From: JAHWKS01 sp964458385
GTDB lineage: Bacteria; Planctomycetota; Planctomycetia; Pirellulales; Pirellulaceae
NCBI GenBank assembly: GCA_964458385.1
Contig: CAYWIS010000059.1
Span: 1-28,569 of the forward strand
DNA length: 28,569 nt
Reading direction: 5' to 3'
Shown: positions 14,833-23,015 of the stretch, piece by piece
Position numbering within the stretch: position 1 is the stretch's first letter
How the letters are laid out: each line of letters opens with the position of its first letter
Notes under the pieces: generated by a model
Seen by the model: the letters and a program-made list of their open reading frames with translations, nothing else
Database searches by the model: none
Told to the model about the DNA's origin: nothing
Position numbers and translations under genes: made by a program

Positions 14833-15329
14833 AAAGAAGCTCGGTGGGAAAGGAGGATTCCGCGGCTGTCGGAATTGAGACGGGTGATGAGACTTGGCAA
14901 CGTGTTCGGCAAACGAACTTCGGCCACCACTTGCCGACTTTCCCAGCCGATCACACAGGGTTGTTCGCAATGCATTGTTAGGAGGTCGGCAGGCAGGGTC
15001 AAGTGCCGCGAAACGATTCCCCACGGCCGTTTCTTGGGCCTCCTTTTGCGGCAATCGACGCGTTGCGCGGGACGATAACTCGATTGCGACAAACCCGCGA
15101 GGCGGTAGAATAAATACACGAGACCGCGGCGATGGGTTGTGGCTCTGGCACGGCGGGCGCCTACGAGGAAAAGTCGTGGAGATTGGCCCCCGTAAACGCG
15201 TTGATCGCTTGGCACGAAACGCGTGAACGACCCTCAACGGCGGGCTGCGCGCGGCAGGACCGTAGGCCGTGTCCCGCCGCGATGGGTCTCCGCAAGTCAT
15301 CGCTTAAGCCCGTATCACGTTGAGTAGGC
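14833..15329. other. Divergent intergenic region, no convincing gene
   Basis: This 497-base gap separates the CobB-like gene (-) from RNase III (+). It holds a candidate promoter at 15084-15111. A small plus-strand frame (15132-15323, 63 codons) ends 6 bases before the RNase III ATG but has no recognisable domain or clear ribosome binding site. A CGGCGGG/CCCGCCG pairing near 15239-15281 could fold in the leader. Searches by eye for tRNA, tmRNA, SRP and RNase P signatures found none. Confidence 0.4.
15084..15111 (+). promoter_or_regulatory. Candidate promoter upstream of RNase III
   Basis: TTGCGA (15084-15089) and TAGAAT (15106-15111), spaced by 16 bases, match four and five of six consensus positions. 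A start near 15118 would leave a leader of about 210 bases before the RNase III ATG. This is interesting because RNase III mRNAs in several bacteria are autoregulated by cleavage of structured leaders. Confidence 0.4.
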
Positions 15330-16295
15330 ATGAATTTTTCGGACGACGTTGAATCGCTCGACGCCCTGGCCGAGTCGCTAGCCCGCTGCGAGCAGCGCCT
15401 AGGGTACGTCTTTCAAAACAAGGACCACTTGCGCGAAGCGTTAACTCACGCTTCGGGCGCCGTTCACCGTCTGGCGTCGAACGAGCGATTGGAGTTTCTT
15501 GGCGACGCGATTCTCGGCAAGGTGGTTTGCAAGCACTTGTTTTTGAAGTATCCGCAGTATTTAGAAGGCGACCTTACGAAAATCAAATCGACCGTTGTCA
15601 GCCGACAGACGTGCGCGAAAATCAGCCAGCGGTTGGGGTTGGGCGAGTTCCTCATTGTGGGCAAAGGGATGGCCTCTTGCCCCACAACGCCCCCGTCGCT
15701 TATGGCCGATGTGTTCGAGTCCTTGATTGCAGCGATCGAATTAGACGGTGGGCCGCTTGAGGCCGAGCGATTTATCCACCGCCATGTCATCCCCGAGATT
15801 GAGCTGGCGGTGGCGGGTGAGATTGAAGGGAACTACAAGTCGCTCTTGCAGCAATACGCCCAGCGCGTGCTGGGGGCTACGCCCGCTTACCAAATGCTTG
15901 AAGAGAAAGGCCCTGACCATTGTAAGAGTTTCAAGGTCGCGGCGTTAATTGCGGGAGAGCTCTATCCGCCCGCATGGGGACGCAACAAGAAGGAAGCCGA
16001 ACAGCGCGCCGCCCGCAATGCGCTTTCGGAATTGCGGGCGAAGAATTCCGCGTCTCCTGTGGTTGCCTCGCCAACGCCCAAAAACGCGCCCTCCGACGTG
16101 GACAGTTTGCCTCACGTTGTGGCTGGCGAAGAATCCAATACTCTTGAGGAGACGCCATCTGACGCGGGCGAAGTGGCGGCGCCGGCCTTGTCGCTCGCCG
16201 AGTTCGACGACGTTCCCCCAACCGAGGCCTCTCGCTCAGCGTGGTCCCCGGTCGAGTCGGCTTCGTTGGACGAGGACGAGTCATCTTTGAACTAA
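15330..16295 (+). CDS. rnc: Ribonuclease III with long acidic C-terminal tail
   Basis: RNase III cleaves double-stranded RNA in rRNA and mRNA processing. The catalytic domain covers residues about 17-160 with the signature NERLEFLGDA (51-60) and the second Mg2+ ligand pair in DVFESLIAA (Asp127, Glu130). A double-stranded RNA-binding domain spans about 167-236 (NYKSLLQQYAQ ... KKEAEQRAARNAL). An extra tail of about 85 residues (237-321), rich in Ser, Pro, Glu and Asp, follows; the usual bacterial enzyme ends at about 225-240. The tail is probably disordered. The frame and codon style do not change at its start. The gene precedes the PP-loop gene by 30 bases, so co-transcription is possible. 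Confidence 0.95.
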   Translation: MNFSDDVESLDALAESLARCEQRLGYVFQNKDHLREALTHASGAVHRLASNERLEFLGDAILGKVVCKHLFLKYPQYLEGDLTKIKSTVVSRQTCAKISQRLGLGEFLIVGKGMASCPTTPPSLMADVFESLIAAIELDGGPLEAERFIHRHVIPEIELAVAGEIEGNYKSLLQQYAQRVLGATPAYQMLEEKGPDHCKSFKVAALIAGELYPPAWGRNKKEAEQRAARNALSELRAKNSASPVVASPTPKNAPSDVDSLPHVVAGEESNTLEETPSDAGEVAAPALSLAEFDDVPPTEASRSAWSPVESASLDEDESSLN

Positions 16296-16325
16296 CGCGG
16301 CTGGAATTGTAAGGAGATAAAGTTC

Positions 16326-17321
16326 ATGGCGGTTCGCGCTGTGGTATTGCTTTCAGGCGGTCTCGATAGTCAGTTGGCGGTTCGTATTCTGCAAGAGCAG
16401 GGCGTGGAGGTTGAGGCGGTCAACTTCAAGACCATCTTCACCTGTTGCCAGGATCTGGCGGGACAGACGGCGCGCGACTTGGGCGTACGGTTAACGGTTC
16501 TCGCCCAAGAAGACGACTATCTGGACGTGATCAAGCACCCAAAGTTTGGACGCGGAAAGGGCGCCAACCCCTGCGTCGATTGCCGCATCTACATGTTCCA
16601 GCGCGCCAAAGCGTTCATGCACGAAATTGGCGCCCAGTTCGTCGCAAGTGGCGAGGTGGTTGGCCAACGTCCCATGAGCCAGAAGCGCAACGATCTTGAT
16701 GTCATCGCGCACCATTCGGACTTGGACGGCCTTCTATTGCGCCCACTTTCCGCATTGCTTCTGCCTCCCACCATTCCCGAGAAAGAAGGTTGGGTGGATC
16801 GTAGTAAGCTCTACGGAATTAGCGGGCGTAGCCGCAAGCCCCTCTTGGAGCTTGCCAAGAAGTACGGTTTGCGTCATGTTCCTTCGCCGTCCTCGGGCTG
16901 TGCGTTGACCGAGGTCTTGTTTGCCAAGAAGGTGTTTGACGTCTTGGAGCACTCGCCCGATGCGGGGCGATGGGAGTTTGAATTGTTGAAGTTTGGCCGT
17001 CACTTTCGCTACGACGACGACATCAAGATCGTGGTCGGCCGGCGCGAAACCGACAATACCCACTTGGAGTTCATGCATCAGGCGCCCAATGCCGCATCCA
17101 CGGCGTTGTTGACTCCGGCAAACTTCGTCGGCCCGTCGGCGCTGGTCGTCGGTCCCCCGCGGGAAGACGCCCTGGAGTTCGCTGTTGGCCTGCTTGTGCG
17201 GTACAGCAAATTGGAAGATCTGGCTGGCTTGCAAGTTCGCGTTGCTACTCGTGATGGCGAAAGCTTGTGGGACGCCGCTCCTCACGCAGCGGCCGAAGCG
17301 GCCGAAACGATCGCCAGATAG
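16326..17321 (+). CDS. PP-loop ATP-pyrophosphatase, tRNA thiouridylase-like (MnmA/ThiI-related)
   Basis: The 331-residue protein begins with the PP-loop LSGGLDS (9-15), which adenylates a substrate. It has a Cys pair in NPCVDC (Cys83, Cys86), further Cys40/Cys41, and a lone Cys192 in SSGCALTE. The CxxC plus distal Cys arrangement recalls sulfur-relay tRNA thiolases such as MnmA, ThiI and TtuA. It is not a canonical MnmA: the TGHYA-type motif is replaced by ASGEVVGQRP. Proteins like this are often annotated as thiouridylase or methyltransferase without experimental support. AAGGAG (16311-16316), 9 bases before the ATG, is one of the best ribosome binding sites in the window. It lies 9 bases upstream of the flavoprotein gene and is probably in an operon with it. 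Confidence 0.75.
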   Translation: MAVRAVVLLSGGLDSQLAVRILQEQGVEVEAVNFKTIFTCCQDLAGQTARDLGVRLTVLAQEDDYLDVIKHPKFGRGKGANPCVDCRIYMFQRAKAFMHEIGAQFVASGEVVGQRPMSQKRNDLDVIAHHSDLDGLLLRPLSALLLPPTIPEKEGWVDRSKLYGISGRSRKPLLELAKKYGLRHVPSPSSGCALTEVLFAKKVFDVLEHSPDAGRWEFELLKFGRHFRYDDDIKIVVGRRETDNTHLEFMHQAPNAASTALLTPANFVGPSALVVGPPREDALEFAVGLLVRYSKLEDLAGLQVRVATRDGESLWDAAPHAAAEAAETIAR

Positions 17322-17330
17322 CTAGCAACC

Positions 17331-18581
17331 ATGTGGGATGTTGTTGTCATTGGCGCCGGGGCGGCAGGCTTGTTGGCGGCGGCGCGGGCCGGCGAACGGG
17401 GCCGGCGAGTGCTGCTTGTCGAGAAGAACCGCAAGCCGGGCGTTAAGATTCTCATGTCCGGCGGCACACGCTGCAATCTTACGCACGCGACCGACAAGTG
17501 GGGCATCATCAAGGCTTTCGGGCCGCAAGGGAAGTTTCTACACTCGGCGCTCGCGGCCCTGGGCCCTAGCGATCTGGTCGCGTTGTTTGAAGCCGAAGGA
17601 GTTCCCACCAAGATAGAGCCTACTGGCAAGGTCTTCCCCGCTAGTGACACCGCCGTTGATGTCTTGGAAGCGCTGAAACGACGACTAGCACGCAGTGGCG
17701 CCGAATTGGCGCTGGAAGAGCCCACGCTGGACGTTGTACGCGTGCAAGACGGGTTTATGGTGCGCACATCAAGGCGCGAACTATTGGCTCGCCGCCTGAT
17801 CCTTACGACCGGCGGCCAATCCTATCCTGGTTGCGGCACAACGGGCGACGGATACGCATGGGCCCGTCGTTTGGGACATACGATCATCCCGCCGCGCCCC
17901 GCGCTAACGCCGCTTACCAGCGGCGCTTTTTGGGTCAAACAACTACGTGGCGTGACGATTCCCGACGTTCGCGTTCTCTTGCGCGAACGAACTCGCCCTG
18001 GTGGCGGGCAATCGCCGAAATTGCGGCCGTTGGCGGAACGCCGCGGTTCGTTCCTCTTTACCCACTTCGGCGTCTCTGGGCCGGTGGCGATGGACGTCAG
18101 CCGGGAAGTAACGGCGCATCCGCATCCGGCCACACTGGAGCTGGTGTGCGACTTCGCGCCAGAGCGATCGCAGGAAGACCTGACCGCGCAACTGCAATCG
18201 GAAATTGCATCTTCGGGCAAGAAGCAAATCTTGAATGTGGTTGCGCAGTGGACGCCCCGGCGGCTGGCCGAAGCGCTCATGGAGCAAGCGGGCATTCCGC
18301 TCGACCGCCGCGGCGCGGACTTCTCCCGCGCGGAACGCGCTGCGCTGGTGCAGGCGGTGAAAGGCATTGCAATTCCGCTCGACGGCGCCCTGGGGTTCAA
18401 GAAGGCGGAAGTCACCGCGGGCGGCGTTGCGCTGAACGAGGTTGATTCCCGCACCATGCAAAGCAAGCTCGTTCCCGATCTGTACTTTGCCGGCGAGATC
18501 CTGGACTTGGACGGTCCCATCGGCGGTTATAACTTCCAAGCCGCATTCAGCACGGGTTGGCTGGCTGGCGGGAACGTGTAG
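17331..18581 (+). CDS. BaiN/RdsA (HI0933) family FAD-dependent oxidoreductase
   Basis: The 416-residue flavoprotein has the N-terminal Rossmann dinucleotide-binding motif GAGAAGLLAA (8-17) and an acidic residue ending strand 2 in VLLVEKN. It has the family hallmark SGGTRCNLTH (43-52), the TTGGQSYPGCGTTGDGY block, FLFTHFGVSGP, and the C-terminal FAD-binding DLYFAGEILDLDGPIGGYN motif. HI0933-family members are annotated as NAD(P)/FAD-dependent oxidoreductases; BaiN was linked to bile-acid dehydroxylation and RdsA to rRNA metabolism. Substrate is uncertain here. Following a tRNA-thiolase-like gene by 9 bases suggests an RNA-linked role (inference). Its last 35 bases overlap the end of the convergent acetyltransferase gene. 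Confidence 0.9.
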   Translation: MWDVVVIGAGAAGLLAAARAGERGRRVLLVEKNRKPGVKILMSGGTRCNLTHATDKWGIIKAFGPQGKFLHSALAALGPSDLVALFEAEGVPTKIEPTGKVFPASDTAVDVLEALKRRLARSGAELALEEPTLDVVRVQDGFMVRTSRRELLARRLILTTGGQSYPGCGTTGDGYAWARRLGHTIIPPRPALTPLTSGAFWVKQLRGVTIPDVRVLLRERTRPGGGQSPKLRPLAERRGSFLFTHFGVSGPVAMDVSREVTAHPHPATLELVCDFAPERSQEDLTAQLQSEIASSGKKQILNVVAQWTPRRLAEALMEQAGIPLDRRGADFSRAERAALVQAVKGIAIPLDGALGFKKAEVTAGGVALNEVDSRTMQSKLVPDLYFAGEILDLDGPIGGYNFQAAFSTGWLAGGNV

Positions 18582-19734
18582 TGGGCTTCCGCACGTCGTT
18601 GGCCACGGCGTCCAAGTATCCCGCGGCGCCGAGCTTTTCGGCCGGCGGCGGTGGCGACCGACGCAGCAGCTTCCGCACGTGGGGCCAGATCGTCTTGTAC
18701 CCACCCACCAAAGCTTGTCCGATTGGTCCGCCGGTGCTAATCAACACGCGGCTGACCGAATACGAGCGCGTTGACCACTTGGCGTTGGCTTCGCTGAGAA
18801 TGCCCAGCGTATCTAGCAGATGGTATTGTCCCTCGTCAAAGTACCGCTCTAGTTGCAAATAACGCAACAAGCGTCCTGGACCGGCGTAGCTGAACTCGGG
18901 ATCGTAGGCGATCTTGTGCGAATGGGAGACGCCCTTGGCGGCATAGCCGTATTCGGCAGCAATGGGGCGGCCTTCGTGCTCTAAAAGCAGAATCTCCAGA
19001 TGGCCCAGGGCGGCTAACTGTTGCGCCTCGCGCCGGTAGTAATCCAGCATGCCGGGAGTACGCAGAATGGATGTGCCTGCTTCTCCCTTCCAACTCTTGT
19101 CTTCAATTTCGCAAACGATGCGTAAGAGCCGCTCCGCTTCGTCGGGCGATAAGTGGCGGTGGACCTTCAATTCCACACGGCCGTCGGCTTGCAGCTTGCG
19201 GAGCGATTTCCCCAACGCCCGGCGATGGTTACCCGACAAACTCGCTTGATACGTGCTCCAGTCGCCTCCCAGGTCGATGACGCCCACATCAAATTGCTTG
19301 CGCGCCGCCGTAGCGTGGCCGTGCTCGCGCAATGTTTCGAAGAACAAGCGCCAGCGGCGGCTATCGAGTGGCGCTCCCTCGCCATGGATGATCAACCACG
19401 GCAAGCGTTTTAATCCTTCGCATAGCAGATGCAGCGCCGAGTCGGCGGGCGCGTTGGGGTCCAACAATAGGTCGCCCGCCATCGACCAGGCGTTGGTCGG
19501 CAAGTTCGCCACGCGACGCCGTCCGCCAACCAAAGGCAAGGCGGCGATCAGGCGATCTTCGCTTTCAACCGCCACGGCCAGGAATCGAGCGGCGGGGGCA
19601 AAGTGTTCAACCCACTGGGCGAGCAACTCACAACGGAGCGTGGGGAGCGTCGCCTCGCAACGCTCCCATAAGTCGTCCCACGAGTGGGCCAAGCGCCGTA
19701 ATTCTGCGACCGATTCGATGCGCACCAGTTTCAT
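18547..19734 (-). CDS. CelD/BcsL-type GNAT acetyltransferase
   Basis: The 395-residue protein resembles the GNAT_6 (PF13480) acyltransferase fold found in cellulose- or exopolysaccharide-linked CelD/BcsL proteins and FemAB-like enzymes. Typical features are SWDDLWERC early on, PLVGGRRRVANLPTNAWS, the YQASLSGNHRRALGKSLRKL helix (about 185-205), and EILLLEHEGRPIAAEYGY with HKIAYDPEFSYAGPGRLL, which form the conserved core and acyl-CoA-binding region. No signal peptide or membrane segment is seen. The chosen ATG (19734) has AGGG about 8 bases upstream; an in-frame start at 19830 would add 32 unlikely residues. There is no polysaccharide operon around it, so the acceptor is unknown. It overlaps the flavoprotein gene tail to tail. 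Confidence 0.8.
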   Translation of the reverse strand: MKLVRIESVAELRRLAHSWDDLWERCEATLPTLRCELLAQWVEHFAPAARFLAVAVESEDRLIAALPLVGGRRRVANLPTNAWSMAGDLLLDPNAPADSALHLLCEGLKRLPWLIIHGEGAPLDSRRWRLFFETLREHGHATAARKQFDVGVIDLGGDWSTYQASLSGNHRRALGKSLRKLQADGRVELKVHRHLSPDEAERLLRIVCEIEDKSWKGEAGTSILRTPGMLDYYRREAQQLAALGHLEILLLEHEGRPIAAEYGYAAKGVSHSHKIAYDPEFSYAGPGRLLRYLQLERYFDEGQYHLLDTLGILSEANAKWSTRSYSVSRVLISTGGPIGQALVGGYKTIWPHVRKLLRRSPPPPAEKLGAAGYLDAVANDVRKPTTRSRQPANPC

Positions 19735-19923
19735 GAGGTTTCCCTTCGACAGTGCTTGTCTCCAGGAAACTATGCCATCGTATCCGGCAAAAACAATGAA
19801 ACAAGCGCACCTGAAAGTACTGTCGCCCACCCACGAAACGGCGCCTGCGGTATGATCGCTATAACACTCCGCGTAAACGGCATTCCCAGGCGCCCAGATT
19901 GTTCAAAAAAGGAGACGCCACGG

Positions 19924-21306
19924 TTAACGTCCCGGTTTAGGCTCCATGCGTGCGGGAAGTAGCGGCGTGGGCGAGGGAGCGATCTTGGCTCGGCCGCAGA
20001 CTTCGTCGTAGCTCAACTCTCGGCGTTCGAGAAGTCCGCCCCCTGCCTGCCAGATCTCATAATGCAAGGTCGGCGGTTGAGCCGAGGGATCTAGTTCTAA
20101 GATCGCCCAAAGTTTGCCTTCATCGACGCCAGTGAAACGTTCGGGGTTCTCTTGGAGTGTTGCGTTGCCGCTTCCCAAGGGACCGCTGGTGAACTCCAAG
20201 TGTCGGCCTTGGATCTGGTAGCCGGCGGTGAAGTGACGATCGCCCGAGAGGAGGATTACGCCTTCAATCTGGTTCGACGTAATATGGTCGAAAATCTCTT
20301 GCCGCTCCCGCGCGAAGGAGGACCAACAGTCGGGTTGGGTTCGGGTTTGCCATTCGCTGCCAGAAGCGACAATCTTGAACTTCGCTTTTGAATTCGCTAG
20401 CCCCTCCTTAAGCCATGCCAGTTGCCGCGCGCCGAGCATCGTTTTCGTGCCGTCGTCGGGCGTCCGATTGGGAGTGCGGTAGTAACGCACATCTAACATG
20501 AAAAAGTCGACGCCGTTGCGCGTGAAGTGGTAATAGCACCCAGGGTTCCCCTCTTCGCCGTAAGCCGGATTCGCCCACCACTGGCGGAAGACTCGCAGGC
20601 TGTCTTCTTTCCCCTTGGACGTTCCATCGGAGTTGTTGGGGCCGTAATCGTGGTCGTCCCAGATTGCGTAAGTCGGTTGGTGGCGAATTATCCTTTCAAA
20701 GCCGGCGACGGTGCGATGCATAAAGTAGTGGTCTCGCAACAAATCGGGATTGGTCGTATCGCCGTAGTGATTGTCGCCCAACATGAGGAGGAGATCGAAA
20801 TTGTTTCGCTCGGCCATCTCGCCAAAGGCTGCGGCCGCCAGGTAGCCGCGTGCGCCAACGCACGATCCAAACGCAATTCGCACACGCTCGGCTTGTCCTG
20901 CCTTGGGCGCTGTCACAAACGAAGGATAGGGCCGCGCCAACGCCGGGACGTCGTTCAGCAGCGGCGTATAGTAGTACCGCGTTGCAGGACGAAGATTCGG
21001 AACTTCCACCTGCCCGGTGAACGAAGTCTCGGACGTCAATTCAGGCCCTTGCACAATCCTCGCGTCAGAGAGGTCGGGCTTTTCACCAACTCGGAATGCC
21101 AGCTTGGCTTTATTGGATGCTTTCGCCCAGAGGAACGCGGTTGTGTCGGTCACATGTCCCACCAAGGGGCCCGCGTGTAGAAACGGATCGCCGGGAATGG
21201 GATTGACCACGGGAACCGGACCATGCCTCTCTCTGACGCGCTGCTGCGCGTAGCTGGGAGAAGTCACGAAGGTTAACGCCGCTACAACAACAAGTAGATA
21301 TTTCAT
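19924..21306 (-). CDS. Secreted PhoD-like alkaline phosphatase/phosphodiesterase
   Basis: The 460-residue protein has a Sec signal peptide (YLLVVVAALTFVTSPSYA, cleavage near residue 20), a PhoD-type N-terminal beta-sandwich domain (about 45-135), and a metallophosphatase domain. Metal-ligand motifs are GSCV (147-150), LMLGDNHYGD (174-183), AIWDDHDYGPN (214-224) and LLSGDRHFT. PhoD enzymes hydrolyse phosphomonoesters and phosphodiesters, including teichoic-acid-like polymers and phospholipids, outside the cytoplasm to obtain phosphate. The frame is open to 21504, but the signal peptide fixes the start at 21306. No Pho box was recognised, though a 21-base inverted repeat lies about 90 bases upstream. 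Confidence 0.9.
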   Translation of the reverse strand: MKYLLVVVAALTFVTSPSYAQQRVRERHGPVPVVNPIPGDPFLHAGPLVGHVTDTTAFLWAKASNKAKLAFRVGEKPDLSDARIVQGPELTSETSFTGQVEVPNLRPATRYYYTPLLNDVPALARPYPSFVTAPKAGQAERVRIAFGSCVGARGYLAAAAFGEMAERNNFDLLLMLGDNHYGDTTNPDLLRDHYFMHRTVAGFERIIRHQPTYAIWDDHDYGPNNSDGTSKGKEDSLRVFRQWWANPAYGEEGNPGCYYHFTRNGVDFFMLDVRYYRTPNRTPDDGTKTMLGARQLAWLKEGLANSKAKFKIVASGSEWQTRTQPDCWSSFARERQEIFDHITSNQIEGVILLSGDRHFTAGYQIQGRHLEFTSGPLGSGNATLQENPERFTGVDEGKLWAILELDPSAQPPTLHYEIWQAGGGLLERRELSYDEVCGRAKIAPSPTPLLPARMEPKPGR

Positions 21307-21395
21307 AACGCACTCACGACCTGTGGAACGAGGAACGCTAAAGTTCCGCCAAGCGAAGAACTCCACTTCGTGTTGGTCAAAACTTGAATGTGGAA

Positions 21396-21416
21396 TTGCA
21401 GCAAAGGAAGCTGCAA
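21396..21416. promoter_or_regulatory. Operator-like inverted repeat between phoD-like and LamG genes
   Basis: TTGCAGC (21396-21402) and GCTGCAA (21410-21416) are perfect arms separated by 7 bases, in the divergent gap (21307-21759) between the PhoD-like and LamG genes. The size and symmetry fit a dimeric regulator site. A chance occurrence cannot be excluded. The rest of the gap shows only the -10-like element below. Confidence 0.3.
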
Positions 21417-21707
21417 CCGGCGATGACCATTTTGCCGTCCAAGGGCATGGGAGCACGGGCGGCAAAAGGCGACACGTCGGCGACTTCTTCTCACCCGTTA
21501 GCAACTCTCAACGTTGAATCCACATGCGGGAACATAACCACCGTCAACAAGCAATCAACGACGGATCCTTGTAGTCGCCAGCCGCCACGGGTTGCAACCA
21601 CGCAAGGCGCCTGGCCTATTAGCTGCGCACTAGCACCCTGGGGGGCTGCCGCCCTATCCCACGTTCATGATCCCCGCGGAGTTCCTCCCTCTTGGCTGGC
21701 CGACTAG

Positions 21708-21713
21708 TATAAT
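21708..21713 (+). promoter_or_regulatory. Consensus -10 element upstream of the LamG gene
   Basis: A perfect TATAAT lies 46 bases before the ATG at 21760. No convincing -35 hexamer is found at the standard spacing, so it may be an activator-dependent promoter or coincidence. Confidence 0.35.
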
Positions 21714-21759
21714 CAGGCCGATAAGCGTTTTCCTCTTACCTGGCTCCCTGGTTCACGCC

Positions 21760-22734
21760 ATGAAGAATCATGCTCTTCTTGCTGCATCGGCTGTTGCCGT
21801 TCTTTGCGCGGGTCTCTCTGCGCCTGCGGCTCAACCCACAGGCGATTCTTCGGTTGTGGTGAATACGCCTGGCCTGGTTGCATTCTGGACCTTTGGCGAA
21901 GAGGCTGGGCAACCACGTGTTTCAATTGGGACCAAGGAAAAGCACGCTCTTCGGGAAGCTGCTGGTCCAATTCCCCGAGTTGAAGGCGGACCTTTCTCGG
22001 GATACTCGGCGGAGTTGGACGGTAAAAACTGGTTCTTTATCAAACACCAGGACCTGGGCGATTTGAACATTAGCGGCAAAGACGCACAGGTCAGCATGTT
22101 CGCCGTAGTGCTGGTCAACGATGTGGCCCGCAGCCGCACCATTGCCGGTATTTGGAGCGAGGGAAAGGGCGCGCACGACGACACGGGCGCCCGCCAGTAT
22201 GCTCTGCTGGCGCATATGCCTGCCTACGGAGGCCATCGACGGCTTACGCCGCACATTTCCAGTGAAGGAGGCGTAACGCGGCGTAAAGACGGCAGTCCTC
22301 TGCCTTGGAACGCCGACTATGCCGCCACCAAATCCGAAGTTCCCGAAGGCGTATGGTGCACGTTGGGCTTTACCTACGATTCGAAGTATATCCGGGCCTA
22401 TATCAACGGCGTCTTGGACGAGCGCACCCTTGATCCCAAGAAAGATAATCGCGACGATCCCTACTTCACCACCGAGGGACCCGAGGGGAAAGATCGTGGC
22501 ATGAACCCTTACTATCACGGGCGCGGTATCTTTCGGTATGACCCGCAATTGCATGCGAAAACCAAGATTGCTCCATCGGACTTTACGGTCGGCGCCCGAT
22601 ACGCGGGCGGCTCCATGTTGAGTGAAGCATTCCGCGGACGTTTCGGCGGTCTTGCCGTCTTCAATCGTGCGTTGACCGATGAAGAAATGAAACGCCTGCA
22701 CGACGCCGCAGGTATTGAGAAGCTCAACCGATAA
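21760..22734 (+). CDS. Secreted LamG/concanavalin A-like domain protein
   Basis: The 324-residue protein has a signal peptide (LLAASAVAVLCAGLSAPAA, cleavage near residue 23). The rest is a single LamG/concanavalin A-like jelly-roll domain: GLVAFWTFGEEAG opens it, YSAELDGKNWFFI gives the first strand pair, CTLGFTYDSKYIRAYINGVLDE is the characteristic central sheet, and FGGLAVFNRALTDEEMKRLHDA closes it. LamG domains bind carbohydrates or proteins. A middle insertion (about 205-290) rich in Asp, Gly and Lys is longer than in simple LamG domains. The start at 21760 is set by the signal peptide; the frame is open to 21667. Planctomycetes carry many such proteins, mostly without known ligand. Confidence 0.85.
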   Translation: MKNHALLAASAVAVLCAGLSAPAAQPTGDSSVVVNTPGLVAFWTFGEEAGQPRVSIGTKEKHALREAAGPIPRVEGGPFSGYSAELDGKNWFFIKHQDLGDLNISGKDAQVSMFAVVLVNDVARSRTIAGIWSEGKGAHDDTGARQYALLAHMPAYGGHRRLTPHISSEGGVTRRKDGSPLPWNADYAATKSEVPEGVWCTLGFTYDSKYIRAYINGVLDERTLDPKKDNRDDPYFTTEGPEGKDRGMNPYYHGRGIFRYDPQLHAKTKIAPSDFTVGARYAGGSMLSEAFRGRFGGLAVFNRALTDEEMKRLHDAAGIEKLNR

Positions 22735-22898
22735 CGCGTTCCCGCGCAGTGCAAGCGAGGCTCGGAAAGTTCTGGTGAGGTTGCGTGTGACCGGGCAAGC
22801 GCAGATTCGCCAGCCGCTTGGCCCTGGCAACCGCGTTCGATCCTTTCAACCGTGGCGATGACCACCGGGAGCCACCATCGGGTCAGCTCCTTGTTTGT

Positions 22899-22916
22899 CG
22901 TTTCCGAGGGGAAACG
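22899..22916 (+). promoter_or_regulatory. Small hairpin in the gap before the Usp gene
   Basis: CGTTTCC (22899-22905) and GGAAACG (22910-22916) pair perfectly around GAGG. It may be the terminator of the LamG gene or leader structure of the Usp gene, 100 bases downstream. No T-run follows. Confidence 0.3.
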
Positions 22917-23015
22917 TCACAATGAGAGGATTCGCACTTTGGTAACCCTTCATCGCGTTCCGGATGCGTCCTGAGAGCCCGGAATTTCCCAATCCTCGTG
23001 AGGCTTTGAACCGTC

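Noticed and set aside
15160..15185. GAGGAAAAGTCGTGGAG resembling the GAGGAAAGTC core of RNase P RNA
   Set aside because: The match is inexact, and none of the other conserved RNase P RNA blocks appear downstream at the right spacing.
14833..15300. N-terminal extension of the CobB-like frame to 622 codons
   Set aside because: The added 156 residues are Arg/Pro/Ser-rich with no domain. The family length is reached from the ATG at 14832.
15132..15323. A 63-codon frame ending just before RNase III
   Set aside because: There is no clear ribosome binding site or recognisable domain. It is kept only as a possible leader peptide in the leader finding.
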